From NCBI GenBank assembly GCA_010094045.1, contig ML986712.1, positions 2,249 through 66,248 on the forward strand: a DNA stretch of 64,000 nt, read 5' to 3'. The position numbers and the translations under genes were made by a program. Positions 10,929-21,681 of this stretch are shown piece by piece. The notes under the pieces were generated by a model that saw only the letters and a program-made list of their open reading frames with translations, did no database searches and was not told the DNA's origin. Every line of letters begins with the position of its first letter. Position 1 is the first letter of the stretch. This stretch comes from Lojkania enalia (Eukaryota; Ascomycota; Dothideomycetes; Pleosporales).

Positions 10929-11894
10929 TCACCAACGTCCTCGTCCTCGTCCTCGCCCACCACCCCGCCAATACCCCTCACTCGGCGGCGCTTCCCCCCT
11001 TCTCCACTCCCCCACTGGCAACCCACCATTGCCTCTCCGGTCATCGTATCTACCGCCCCTTCCCCCATCATCATATCTACCACCCCGGCCGCCATCATCA
11101 AATCGGCCTCCGCGCCCGCCATCATCATATCTCCCACTGCGCATTCCCCTTCCAAACGCATAGTCACCGCGTCCAAATCCATTTTCCCTACCTCCTCGTC
11201 CAGCTGGTCCTCGAGCGGGGGGAAGGGGTGCGGGCGCTACACTCCCGTCCGCGAGAGGTGTGAGAATGGCACAGCATATGTAGTCACCGATGACAAATTT
11301 AGCGTCGGAGAGAGTTCGAGAAGGCTCGCCGGTTAAGTTGTTCAGGGCTATTTTGAGGTTCACTCCTTCCCCGGCTCCAGTCATCCCCGTATCTCCATCT
11401 CTAGCTGTGTCCCGGTCTTGGTCGTTGCTTTGGTCTGTAGCTCCAAATTCGGCTTCCTCGCCTATAACCACGCTACCCAGTTCCCGAGATATGTAGCGTG
11501 CTGGCGCGCCGAGTCGGGTCTGTAGGTCGGCGTATACCATTCGGAATGCGATGCGGATTCCGGCGTAGGGGGGGTTAATTAGGGAAGGTAAGGCGGTGAG
11601 GAGCAGGTTGGTGAGCTCGGAGAGCGTGCACGTAGGCCATGTGTAGATCTGTAGATGCGGCGGGAGTCGGGCGGAGGGCTGAAATTCCTCGAGGCTGAGA
11701 GGCTCAGTAGGTGTTTGTTGATCTGAATTGGATTTTGGACTGGAGAGCCGGTAGACGGCTAGGAAGAATGACAGGGACAGGGTTGAGGAAGGAGAGAAAT
11801 CTTACCGGTGAAACGAATTATTTCTGTAGAAGAGACGCAGGAGGAAAGGCGTTGTTGTTTGTCGGTCCACCTTCGCAGGAGCTGGGGCAGCCAT
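10929..11894 (-). CDS. sap18: SAP18-like Sin3-associated polypeptide with RGG tail
   Basis: Two exons: 11894-11806 and 11694-10929, intron 11805-11695 (GTAAG donor). The acceptor was chosen because it restores the family motif RNNSFHRLEEF. Product 284 aa. SAP18 is a ubiquitin-fold subunit of the Sin3 histone-deacetylase complex and, in animals, of the ASAP splicing complex. Visible family blocks are KVDRQTTTPFLLRLFYR (~residues 8-24), LQIYTWPTCTLSELT (~45-60), IRIAFRMVYAD and SDAKFVIGDYICCAIL. After the fold, residues ~190-284 are an arginine/glycine tail with four RYDDGGRGG-type repeats, suggesting RNA binding; plain SAP18 is near 150 aa. An acidic insertion splits the fold before the SDAKF block. 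The gene is divergent from PRP18, 328 bp away. Confidence 0.92.
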
Positions 11895-12222
11895 GGTGAG
11901 AGAGCCCTGAAGCGTTATGATTCGGAAGGTATAAGGCTTCAGTATCAAGAGCAAGAGACGCACATGTGAAGGCTATGTGACTGTGATTCCGATATCGACT
12001 GTAAGTTGAGTCTAGGTGCAAAGTTTGGAGCTATAAGCGTCAAAGACAAAGCTACATCGCGACACGCATGGGAACACGAGAAGCTCGAAATGGCGGCTTG
12101 GCAACGGTACAACGGTTCTTCCGGCGCAAAACATGTGAATCTTCGAAGTCGTACCCGATCCTCTCAGCATCCACTCACTACAAATAGCTCTCTCTCTCCT
12201 CTACTAAATTTATAACGCAACA
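11895..12222. promoter_or_regulatory. Bidirectional promoter between SAP18 and PRP18
   Basis: The 328-bp interval lies between two divergent start codons and must hold both promoters. A pyrimidine-rich stretch (CTCTCTCTCTCCTC) precedes the PRP18 start, a common feature just upstream of fungal start codons. No individual factor site was identified. Confidence 0.5.
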
Positions 12223-13364
12223 ATGGACTTTAAGAGTCTAATGTCCAAGCACATCAATCAATCAAAATCGAATAACCCACCCCGCACCTCTGATGCGAAG
12301 AAACAGAAGTACGTCAAGCGCTCCGAGGTCCTAGCCCAACGGGAAGCCGCCTACCTCGCCGAACAAGAAGCAGCAGATAAAGCGCGCCTAGAGCGTCTGG
12401 AAAAGAAACGTAAGGCTGAGGAAGAGGAGGCCGAGAAGGAGGCTGAGCGAAGGGAAAAGCGAAGACGGTTAGCTGAAGAGTCGAGACGGCACAGAGAAGA
12501 AGAGGAACGTGAGGAGGAGAGGATAAGGAGGAAAAGATTAGGCTTGCCAGATTTGCTAGAGAAGAAGGAAGAGGAGGAGAGCACGCCCGTACCAGAGGAA
12601 GAAGATATTAAAGATGAGGAGTTGATACAGAAGTTGAGGGCTTTGGAGGAGCCGGTGCGGCTATTCGGCGAGACACACAAGCAAAGGCTGAAACGGTATA
12701 AGAAGCGCGTTGGTGCGGACAGCCTGGCAGCAATACTGACGGATGGGCCAATCCCGACAACGCTTAAACCAGTTAAGGATAAGGATATGAAGGTTGACCT
12801 TAAAGTGCCGAAGGATAAGGATGGTAGAGAATTTCTCCTGAGACAGCTAGCAAGCTATTTTACCATGGTGCTCAGAGAGTGGGAGATCGCGCTGGCGCAG
12901 CGGACGATCGACGTTAAGAATAGCTATCAAGGGAAACAGGCGTATGCGGCCATGGTGCAAGCAAGGGAGAATATGAGGCCATTGTTTGCGAAGATGGAGA
13001 AGGGGGAGTTGGACGATGGGATCCTTGAGCCGGTGGTGGAGATTGTGCATGCAGCACAGGAGCGCCGGTATGTCGACGCGAATGACGGATACTTGAGACT
13101 AAGTATCGGGAAGGCGTAAGTTTCTATACCTACCCTGTCAAAGGAATAGAAGTACTAACAATGAGAAGTGCATGGCCGATCGGCGTCACCATGGTTGGTA
13201 TCCACGAACGATCGGCGCGCGAAAAGTTGCATGAGAGCGATAAGAACTCGGCGCATATTATGAGCGACGAGATTACGAGGAAATATCTTCAAAGCATCAA
13301 GAGGTGCCTAAGCTTTGCGCAGACTAGGTGGCCGCCGCATGACCAACTGCAGTTGATGGGATGA
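12223..13364 (+). CDS. prp18: Pre-mRNA-splicing factor 18 (Prp18)
   Basis: Two exons: 12223-13115 and 13169-13364. The 53-nt intron has donor GTAAGT, branch-like TACTAACA at 13154 and an AAG acceptor. Product 362 aa. Prp18 acts in the second catalytic step of splicing with Slu7 and the U5 snRNP. The N-terminus carries a long charged coiled coil (residues ~35-130, Glu/Lys/Arg-rich). Next comes a PRP4/PRP18 (SFM) motif, EPVRLFGETHKQRLKR (~143-160). The helical Prp18 domain follows, including REFLLRQLASYF, YQGKQAYAAMVQARENMRPLF and, across the splice junction, AAWPIGVTMVGIHERSAREK. The end, DEITRKYLQSIKRCLSFAQ, matches the family. The start is the first ATG after a pyrimidine-rich leader. Divergent from SAP18. 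Confidence 0.95.
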
Positions 13365-13865
13365 GAGACACTCTGGCCCAGCCGCAGCTCGCCACTGGCT
13401 TTTGCAGGGATGAGAACTAGCGCTCCGGCTAGGAAAGATTTATTGGTATCACGGTGACTTTAATTGACAGCAACAAGGAGTAACTTGCATCGGAGTAGGA
13501 CAGATGACTATCATGGAGAAAGCAGGCAGGGAATGGTGGATAGGCTATTACTATAAATTATACCCATTCTCAATCTTCACGATACAAAATACGCTGTCTG
13601 GTTACTACTCTTGATCTTCAAAATGCTGCGTTCTTAGAACTCGAAGGAAATGGAGGGATGCCCGCTTAGAGCGCGCACTCACGTGTATCGGATTTCAAAC
13701 GTCATTCGCATCTCGAACATTGAAACCGCCCCACTTGACTTTCGACAATGTACCTGAAGGCTACAACTTTCCATTGAAGTGATCCCCTTGCCTAAACGGC
13801 CACATTAGGGTGTATATTTACGACAAAGCCTTGGTAACTTATAGTGGAGGGTATTGCGAGCGAAT
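13365..13865. other. Intergenic, PRP18 end to DML1 start
   Basis: About 500 bp holding the PRP18 3' flank and the DML1 promoter. No coding exon, RNA gene or repeat seen. Confidence 0.5.
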
Positions 13866-15950
13866 ATGCACGAGATAGTTACCCTGCAATTCGGTCAACA
13901 AAGCAACTATCTCGGGACGCATTTTTGGAACACGCAGGTGTGAATCTTCCTATAATCGTTTTTTTTTGTCTCTCCGGGTTAAAATTGCCTTGCGTTTGAA
14001 GTCAGATGTTCCTCTAGAAGGCTGCGCAAGCATCGGCTTTGTAATTCTCACTACTGCACCTGCTCCAGTTATACTACGTAATATTTCCCCATATACACCC
14101 CACTTATCCTTTCTTCATTCCCCTTCTCATTGAGAGTTTCTTTTTGTTCCCTTCTACCCTCATCTCAATAATCCTAAATCGAGCCCAGGAATCCTATTTC
14201 ACCTATTCCCCCGAACCCGAGTCCCCCATCAACCATGACATCCTCTTCCGCCCTGGCCTCGCGCCTGATGGCTCCGAAACATTCACGCCCCGAACGCTGA
14301 TCTACGATCTGAAAGGCGCTTTGGGCAGCATGCGGAAAGTCAACGCGCTCTACGAAGCCAAAGCCGACACCAACGTGGACTTGTCGACAGTCTGGCCCTC
14401 AAAACCCATCATCCAACGCTCCCAACCGATCCCCCAATCAGACTACCAAGTCCATCTGGATGCCGGACTCGAACCGCCCGCCCTGTCGAATTTGGCGGTG
14501 CGGTATTGGTCTGATTATTCGCGTGTGTTTTACCATCCCAAGTCGCTGATTCAGCTTTCGGAATTCGAGGTCAATGACAACCTGATGCCATTTGAAAAGT
14601 GGGAGGTAGGTATAGAGTTATTTGAAAAACTAGAGAGAGAAATAGATCTTGTGGACCGAGATTTGCGCCCATTTGTGGAAGAGTGCGATGGGTTGCAGGG
14701 GCTCCAAATTATCACTGGGGTGGATGATGCGTGGGGAGGGTGGGCGAGCGGCTGGCTTGAGAGGCTTCGAGATGAGTTTGGCAAGGCGAGTATTTGGAGT
14801 TGGGGGCTTGGGGATCAGGGGGCGAATATGGGGGTTCCAAGGGTAAGCGGCTCAGATCAATGGAGTGGGTATGAAGGGCTGATGATAATTATCTAGGAAA
14901 AGCAACTACAGCAGATTGCCAATTCCTCGCGATCGCTGTATGCGCTCGCGGAACAGTCCTCCGTATATGCCCCGGTGTTGAATCAGCCATTCAAGTCGCC
15001 GTCTTATCTGATGCTGGATCCGACGTCTTCTTGGCATATTGGTGCAATGCAGACTGTAGCGTTAGAAAGTATGACAATATCCTCGCGTCTCCGAGCATCC
15101 GACGGGAGACGAGGAGCCCTTCAAGACATCGAGGAAACAATAAATAGCACCGGAAAGCGGCGGATCGCAAAGCTGGAGCTTAGCATCGCAGACCCGGATA
15201 TCCTATTAGAGAAACCCTTGGGGCGAGTTGTGCAGGCCAGGTCGGCTGCTCCATTGCGGCGAGGAAGTGAGGAACACAAGGACCAGCTAGCCGACTTCGA
15301 CATCGATGTCTTTACAAAGGACTACAAGATCAGTGCTGCGCAGCCGAGGAAGAAAGAACACGTCTTCGGCAGAGTAGAAGTCTCACGTGGGGAATGGATG
15401 AGAGACGCAGGTGACTTAGGGCGGGAATCGCACGACCGATTCGGCGAGGGCCCAACCGTGCAAAGGTATGTTAGGTTACATAGCTCCATCACATCATCAT
15501 CATCGCTATTGTCGGGCGTATACGAGGGCTCCAAGGCTCAGGCTCGCATTAGAAAGCTAGGTGTTGTGGCGCTTCGTATTTCTTCCGCAAATGTCATAAG
15601 GCCACACGACCAGCACGACTCCACCTACCACCTCCATTCAGGAAATAATCGCACTCACTAATTCCCACCCGCAATTGACTAGGTACTCGGCACCGCTGCT
15701 CTTCCCGCTGCTCAATAGCTTCCCAAAACGCCTTTTCGCCATCGGCTCCGGGCAGGCGACGAATATCGCCGTGCACGCCGGGCTGACGACCAGCACGGGC
15801 GTCGCTGAGCAAGTGCGAGGGGTGGAAGCCATTGTGCGGCGCATGGTTAGTCTGGACGAGCGGGAGCAGCTTTGCAACGGGCTACACGAAGTCGCGGAGG
15901 AGTATGACGAGGGGTGGGAGAGCGGCGGGGAGGACGACGATGACGATTGA
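13866..15950 (+). CDS. dml1: DML1/Misato-type tubulin-like protein
   Basis: Four exons: 13866-13937, 14189-14842, 14897-15465, 15683-15950; introns of 251, 54 and 217 nt. Product 520 aa. DML1/Misato proteins combine tubulin- and FtsZ-like segments and are needed for mitochondrial partitioning and mtDNA inheritance. The first exon encodes [22 protein letters not shown], the family's tubulin-like N-terminus. Exon 2 resumes with [21 protein letters not shown] and continues through [10 protein letters not shown] and [14 protein letters not shown]. Exon 3 contains [15 protein letters not shown]. Exon 4 begins after a GTP-junction arginine with [14 protein letters not shown] and ends in an acidic tail of aspartates. 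Phases agree at all three junctions (0, 0, 2). Two introns are longer than is usual for this window, so alternative splicing there is possible. Confidence 0.92.
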
Positions 15951-18835
15951 TTGAGAGCTATTATTCGGCCAGACCAGCGGCATTTTACTGATAATGGCGG
16001 GCGTTATGCTTCTTGCCTGCTGGCACATAGATTAAACTAACGACGAGATAATTATTACAACGAGATATTTGAGAGGGATGGTGCCCGGTGCGGTGTTCCA
16101 AGCAAGAAGGTTGGATGCCCAGGGCGGTGTCCTGACATGCACTGGTGGCGCCAGGCGAGGCTGGAGGAAGGTGGAGAGTGGCAGGGGTCGCAGACTAGCA
16201 AGGCCAACCAAGGCAATTCATCGCCTGACCCCTGCTCGCATTGATTGCAGGACACTATCGATAAGTCGGCGCGTGCCGGATGCGGCTATGTGATGTGCGT
16301 TTCAATAAATGCTGATCTGACAGCAGCGAGGGCCGAGATGATAATGCATGGGCTGAGCCTTGAATCTCGTCGAAACTTGTTTTCTCCGACCCATGGGCTC
16401 GGTGGCCCAGCGAAGCCGGGTTATTGGGCGGGGGAGTGGAGGTGGGGTTTACTATTCCTCTAAATCGAAGGCGACGATACAAAGGCAATGGTGAGAGCAT
16501 AGAGAATGGTAGGCGGGGAGAGCGGGGACGGACCTGAGTGAAGCTTTGGAGTTCATGCATAGGATTAGACCGAAGAAGATATTGTTCGGTGTTGTGGTAG
16601 CATGTCAGCAAAGAGCTTGATGACTCCGACGCATACTGCTCGGAACGAGCGGTAAGTCCAACAAATAGATTGTCTACCTAATAATCGCCACGCGGCGCCG
16701 CAATCTATATCCTCTGCCACGGGAGGAACGGCACCTGGGCAAGATAGGGCTGTCTCGCCTTTCGACGAGCATCTAGAAGACCCCTCGTTTGGGGATGACG
16801 ACCCCATCGCACTACCTTGGCGTGGTGTTGCTGGTGAATTTCTTGCTTTCTTTCTCCCTCATGTCAGGAGAACCCAAGTACCTCGCGGCTACTTCGGAGG
16901 CACAGAGTAGGCCCTCGCATGCGTTTCCGGATGGCCTATACCAAGGCTCTTCCTGCTACCGGGTGTTTCGTGTCTGTCATCTCGATCCGGTCGATTGTTC
17001 ATTACAATTGTATCCTTCTCCTCACGGCTCTGATTAGCCAGCAATGCAAAAGTGGAGAAATGTGTGATAGAGCGTGCAGGCACCTTCAGGCACAAGGCAT
17101 AGAGGCACCATGCTGAGAGCGGCTTTCTCCTGACTTTTGCAGTCGCATGCAGGACCAACAAATGGCAAGATTCCCCCGCCCTCTCAGACGCCCCAACGTG
17201 GGCGCGCAGGGCTGGCTGGTGGTGCTGGTGAGGGGGGCCGTTCTCTCATGGGGAACCATCTAGCACTCGAACTACTGCGACATGACGATGGCATCCAGGG
17301 GAAACTTTGAAAATGTCAAACAACGACCTCCGGCATCGTCGTCAACAGATGTTATGACGATGGCCAATGGCGGAGGCGGTCCTAAGCGAGCCCTACCTCG
17401 AGAACCGGCCCAGAGGTGCCAACCTCCTCAACCGTCCAACCCCGTTTCGCTGCTGGGTTCCGCCATCACGCAGCCACCCCGGCTTTTCGATAGCAGTCCC
17501 TGTGCGAATGGTGCCCGCCCAGCTCGAGGACAGCAAGTAGTCTCCGACTCTGTTTTCATCCCCGCTACCCTGGAACCCCGCCATCGCGATGGCAACCAGT
17601 CCTCTCATCCGCGGTGCATAGACGCCACCGCCAACCTCCCAAACGCTCGAGGTTGTCGCGGCGTTCGTGTTACCCGTGGAAGTCTCGAAGACCATTGGGA
17701 GTGGATGTCTTAGCGCCCGCGGAGCGTTATCGAAATATCAACTTGATCGTCATGGTGGTACTATTTTAGGGAGACGGGTGCCCAAGCTCCTTCCTGAACC
17801 TCTTTTTTCCCTTGTTTCCTTTGTGGTTCCGCTCGAGGCGATTTATGACCTGTGCTATAGGCCTGCCGAGCAGACGGGCCGCTTGGTGTCTTGTTACATC
17901 ACCACCAGCCTAGGGCCTATGGTACGACCTGGGAACTGCAATTGGGAATTTGCATAGTGAGGTAATTTTGTTTCGCTGTCACCGTCATGGAGAGCTTGCG
18001 AGAGGGGGGCCGGTCATCATGTCAATTGATTACGTCGGAGCCGACGGTTACAGCAGGATTTTCAATTCTTTTTTCTTGCATCATCACGAGATGTTGTACA
18101 AGGGGACATTCGGGAGGAAGGACAAGCTGCAAGTAGTCGACTTTTTTTTCCCTATCAGAGGGCTGGCGTTGGTTGAAGGTGGCCAGTGGGCTGCCAGGCC
18201 CTAGCAACGCTACGCCAAATCTGGTCCGGTCAACTCTGCTTACATCCCAGTACATCCCAGCAAGCTCCATGCAGCATCTGTGATTCCAGCCTCCCCACTG
18301 GTCTGCACGTACGTTTAGGTTCTTGCTCATTGCTAGGGCATCAGTAGTTGCATGGACTCGTATGTATCGATTTCGACTCGGCTCTTCCATCAGTCACGCT
18401 CTCCCTGGTAGGGCATCCGCACGCTACGAAGCTATCGGTCCACATGGCAGACGGGCTGCCCAAAACTTACCTGTCTCCGCTGGTACGGGAGGGTCGTCCG
18501 TGAGGCCACAAGCTTAACTTGGCATATGCTACCTTGCTGTTGGTCACCACTGGCACTTTGCGAAGCCCAACGGCCAGAGGGCTGGGGGTGGCTAGTTTCC
18601 CCCCCCAAGATGCATATTAGGATGCCCTCGCCCCCCCTCTTTTTGAGCCTCCACCGGTCATATTTCTCGTGAAGCCCTCCCAGCCTCCGGTTGTCACGTT
18701 CCAGCCTTCGACAGTAGTAACTCGCTCGCTACGGTTACTCTTGTTCCCTTCGTTTATATCAACGTTCGCTCGCTTGGGCAACCAGTTCACTGTTAAGTCA
18801 AGTTCAATTGAACTCAACCGTCCCCTTGAGTTACA
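15951..18835. other. 2.9-kb stretch without a supported gene
   Basis: Balanced-composition DNA with many overlapping open frames (the longest about 143 codons at 17282-17713 plus and 100 codons at 17393-17695 minus). None shows a domain, conserved motif or paired splice signals, and plus and minus frames are equally good, as expected by chance at this GC content. The last few hundred bases are the promoter of the proline-rich wall protein. A non-coding transcript cannot be excluded. Confidence 0.5.
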
Positions 18836-20060
18836 ATGAAGTCCACACTCTCACTTCTTGCTCTTTTGGGCTCTGCTGCTGCTAGTCCAGTTGCCGGGGG
18901 GTATGGATACAGCTGGAAGTATCCCCACGGGACAGGTTATCCTTCCAAGCCGCCACCGTCGACTCCAGTAAGTCCCATGACTTGAGATTGAGCTCTTGTG
19001 TGATCTAAAGCTTACCTGAAATCTAGCCTCCGTACACTCCACCTCCGTATACTCCCCCTCCGTATACTCCCCCTCCGTATACTCCCCCTCCGTATACGCC
19101 GTCTTCGAGCTCCGTGTATACTCCCCCCCCATACACACCGAAGCCGCCACCTTCATATACTCCTAAGCCGCCTCCATCCTACACGCCCAAGCCGCCTCCA
19201 TCCTACACGCCCAAGCCGCCTCCATCCTACACACCCAAGCCGCCTCCCACATACCCTACCTATACGCCAAAGCCACCGCCAACATACACGCCGAAACCTC
19301 CTCCGGTAAGTCATAATCTAGTCATAGGGCCGACATCAATGCTAACAAGTAATTAATAGCCCCCACCTGTAAACACTACGACTCCATGCCCTGAGACTAG
19401 CACCCCGCCTCCGCCACCACCACCTCCAGTAAGTCCCTACAATCAATTACTAGTTTTCAAAGCACGGAATAGCTAACTTGAAACTAGCCATCCACCACTC
19501 CCTGCCCTGAGACTACCACTCCTCCGCCACCACCACCACCTCCAGTAAGACCTATAACAGTGGAAGCTTGAATAGCGGAACAGCTAACTTGAAATTAGCC
19601 ATCTACCACTCCTTGCCCTGAGACCACAACGGTGATTCCACCACCACCTCCTCCTCCACCTTATTCCAACAGCACCTACTTACCTCCTCCACCACCACCC
19701 ACTTACCCCACCTACTCCCCGCCGCCACCGAAGACGACTGAATACCCCGTTCCTCCTCCCCCAGAGACCACGGAATACCCCGTTCCTCCTCCCCCAGAGA
19801 CCACGGAATACCCCGTTCCTCCTCCCCCAGAGACTACGGAGTACCCCGTTCCCCCACCACCAGAGACTACAGAGTATCCCGTTCCTCCACCGCCAGAGAC
19901 AACCGAGTACCCAGTACCCCCGCCTGTGTCCTCTACCTACGTACCCATTCCGCCATCCTCGACATTTAGCGCACCGCCCGAATTCACGGGCGCCGCGAGC
20001 GTCAAGAAGCCCGTTGCTGCACTGTTGGCCGGCGCCATGGCAGTCGTGGCCCTGGCATAG
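18836..20060 (+). CDS. Proline-rich, GPI-anchored-type cell-wall protein
   Basis: Five exons, all phase 0: 18836-18967, 19027-19305, 19360-19428, 19488-19544 and 19599-20060. Product 332 aa. A signal peptide (MKSTLSLLALLGSAAAS) leads into PPYTP repeats, then YTPKPPPS repeats, two short exons each carrying a C-P-E-T motif followed by a proline run, and six PPPPETTEYPV repeats. The C-terminus (SVKKPVAALLAGAMAVVALA) is a hydrophobic tail with a small-residue region before it, as in a GPI-attachment signal. The protein is most likely an extended, O-glycosylated wall or surface protein; no enzymatic domain is seen. Introns 3 and 4 share the acceptor-side sequence GCTAACTTGAAAYTAG, showing that an exon-plus-intron unit was duplicated. 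Confidence 0.85.
19744..19925 (+). repeat. Six coding ~30-33-bp repeats
   Basis: In-frame units encoding PPPPETTEYPV, the first ones nearly identical at DNA level and the last ones diverged at third positions. They lie inside the last exon of the proline-rich protein and are likely to vary in number between strains. Confidence 0.8.
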
Positions 20061-21681
20061 GACAACCTGATAGATTTTTTTTCGATGTATAAAGTTTTAA
20101 ACTTTCATTGACGCTCCCTTATGACACTAATGGATTTTTACGTTCTTTCATAGTTTTTTGGGTGAGGGGGAGATGGGTCATTAATGATTATGAACACTCA
20201 TTATAGATTGGATGGGATGGGATACACTCCTTGGCATAGTTGTGGGAATCAAAATTGGTAATAATTTATTTTCGTAGGGTGAATGTTGCAAGTATGGTTG
20301 ATTAATTGGGAGGTGGTCTGGTTGTGTTGTCGCTTGTTGTCAAGCTGGTTGGCAAGTAATAGGGGAAAGATGATTTGCCGGTTAGATGTTTGTAGCTAGA
20401 ATAATGTGTCGCAGGAATCGTAATTTAGAAGATTTATCTTTTCATGGTAGCTTGGAGCTGTGTAGTTGATGTTAATGATTATTTATCAAAATGGCTACGC
20501 GCGCTGTCTGACAAGGGAAATAATAATCTAGTTGTCTCGCTCATCTATGTATTTGTTTTGCATCTTCGACTGCCGTGATGCGTTTTAGTCAATGGTTGCT
20601 TGGACTACAAAGTCAGGTGCGCAATTAGGCATGAGCGAGCATATATGTAGTAGATAGAAACGCGATTCTCGTTCTCGTCTCGTCGGCCTATACACTGGCC
20701 TTCCATCATCCGGGCTCGTGATAAGGGCGCAGGTGCGCTGGCAGATGCCGTGATTTGTTTGTCGACGTTTAGTGGAGGGCTGCTTGTAGTACACACCCAA
20801 CTCGACGCATGCTGCTTGCCTTCTTTTTGACTGTGTGACGACGGTCGGTCGGTCAAGTCCTATTGAATCTTTGGAAGGTGAGCTTCTCGGGGAGCTGGAA
20901 GAGGCGATAGGGAGATGCAATTTATTAGTGGGCAACACAAGAATGGAGAAAGAAACGTGTAGCATATTGGCACCGGGGCTAAGGGATGATCTGGATTCGT
21001 GTTGGATTCACCGGTTTCCGAAACAGGCGCCACAAAAGGCGATTCGATGCCCAGCTACGCGCCCCCGACAGCCTCGAAAACACGCCGAGAATGACTGGGC
21101 GGATGTGAAGTTGCTGGGACTGAGTCGCCCGGCTTGGTCGCGCTGTAGCACGACTCACGACCTCGACTATGTACGGACAGCATTGAGCGGTCAGGTTGGT
21201 TGGGCGGGGTAATCATACCTGTTGCTTTTGCTCGTCGCATCGCATCGCATCGCATCGCCTCTCAGGATCGGGGTGGCGGTCAAGGTTGAAATTCCGTCGC
21301 AGAAAACCCGCGTGCGAACGCCATCATCTCGAGACACGAGTGGATTTGCCTCCTTCTCACCACAATTCTCTCCAATCCCGCGACGAACAATCAGCGTCCA
21401 CGGCTAGAGCGCAGCCGCTAAGGGGGCCAAAAACAGTATACCGGGATAAAGCGAGCGAAATAATTCACCGGTCAGAACAAGAGGTTCAGTGGACACCTAG
21501 ACCGGCGATAAACGCTTAGCCGACGCACGGCTCTCCTAGACAGCTGACCGGTGAGCCTACTCGACCTAAGAGCACCGCTCTTATTGAGAGAGCGGGACGC
21601 TGCTGGGCACTGAGGATTGTCCCTTTTGAATTTTTTCCAGTGCTGAGCTCTAGGATATCTGGAATCCGGGAATTGGACAAG
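20061..21681. other. Intergenic, wall protein to prolidase
   Basis: 1.6 kb with no supported gene. It contains a short pentanucleotide microsatellite, four CGCAT units plus a partial, at 21236-21257. Open frames on both strands (for example 20835-21212 plus and 20585-20965 minus) overlap and lack recognisable content. Confidence 0.5.

Noticed and set aside
17282..17713. 143-codon open frame (and an overlapping 100-codon frame on the minus strand)
   Set aside because: No motif, no splice partner, and both strands open equally in GC-rich DNA; chance is the simpler explanation.
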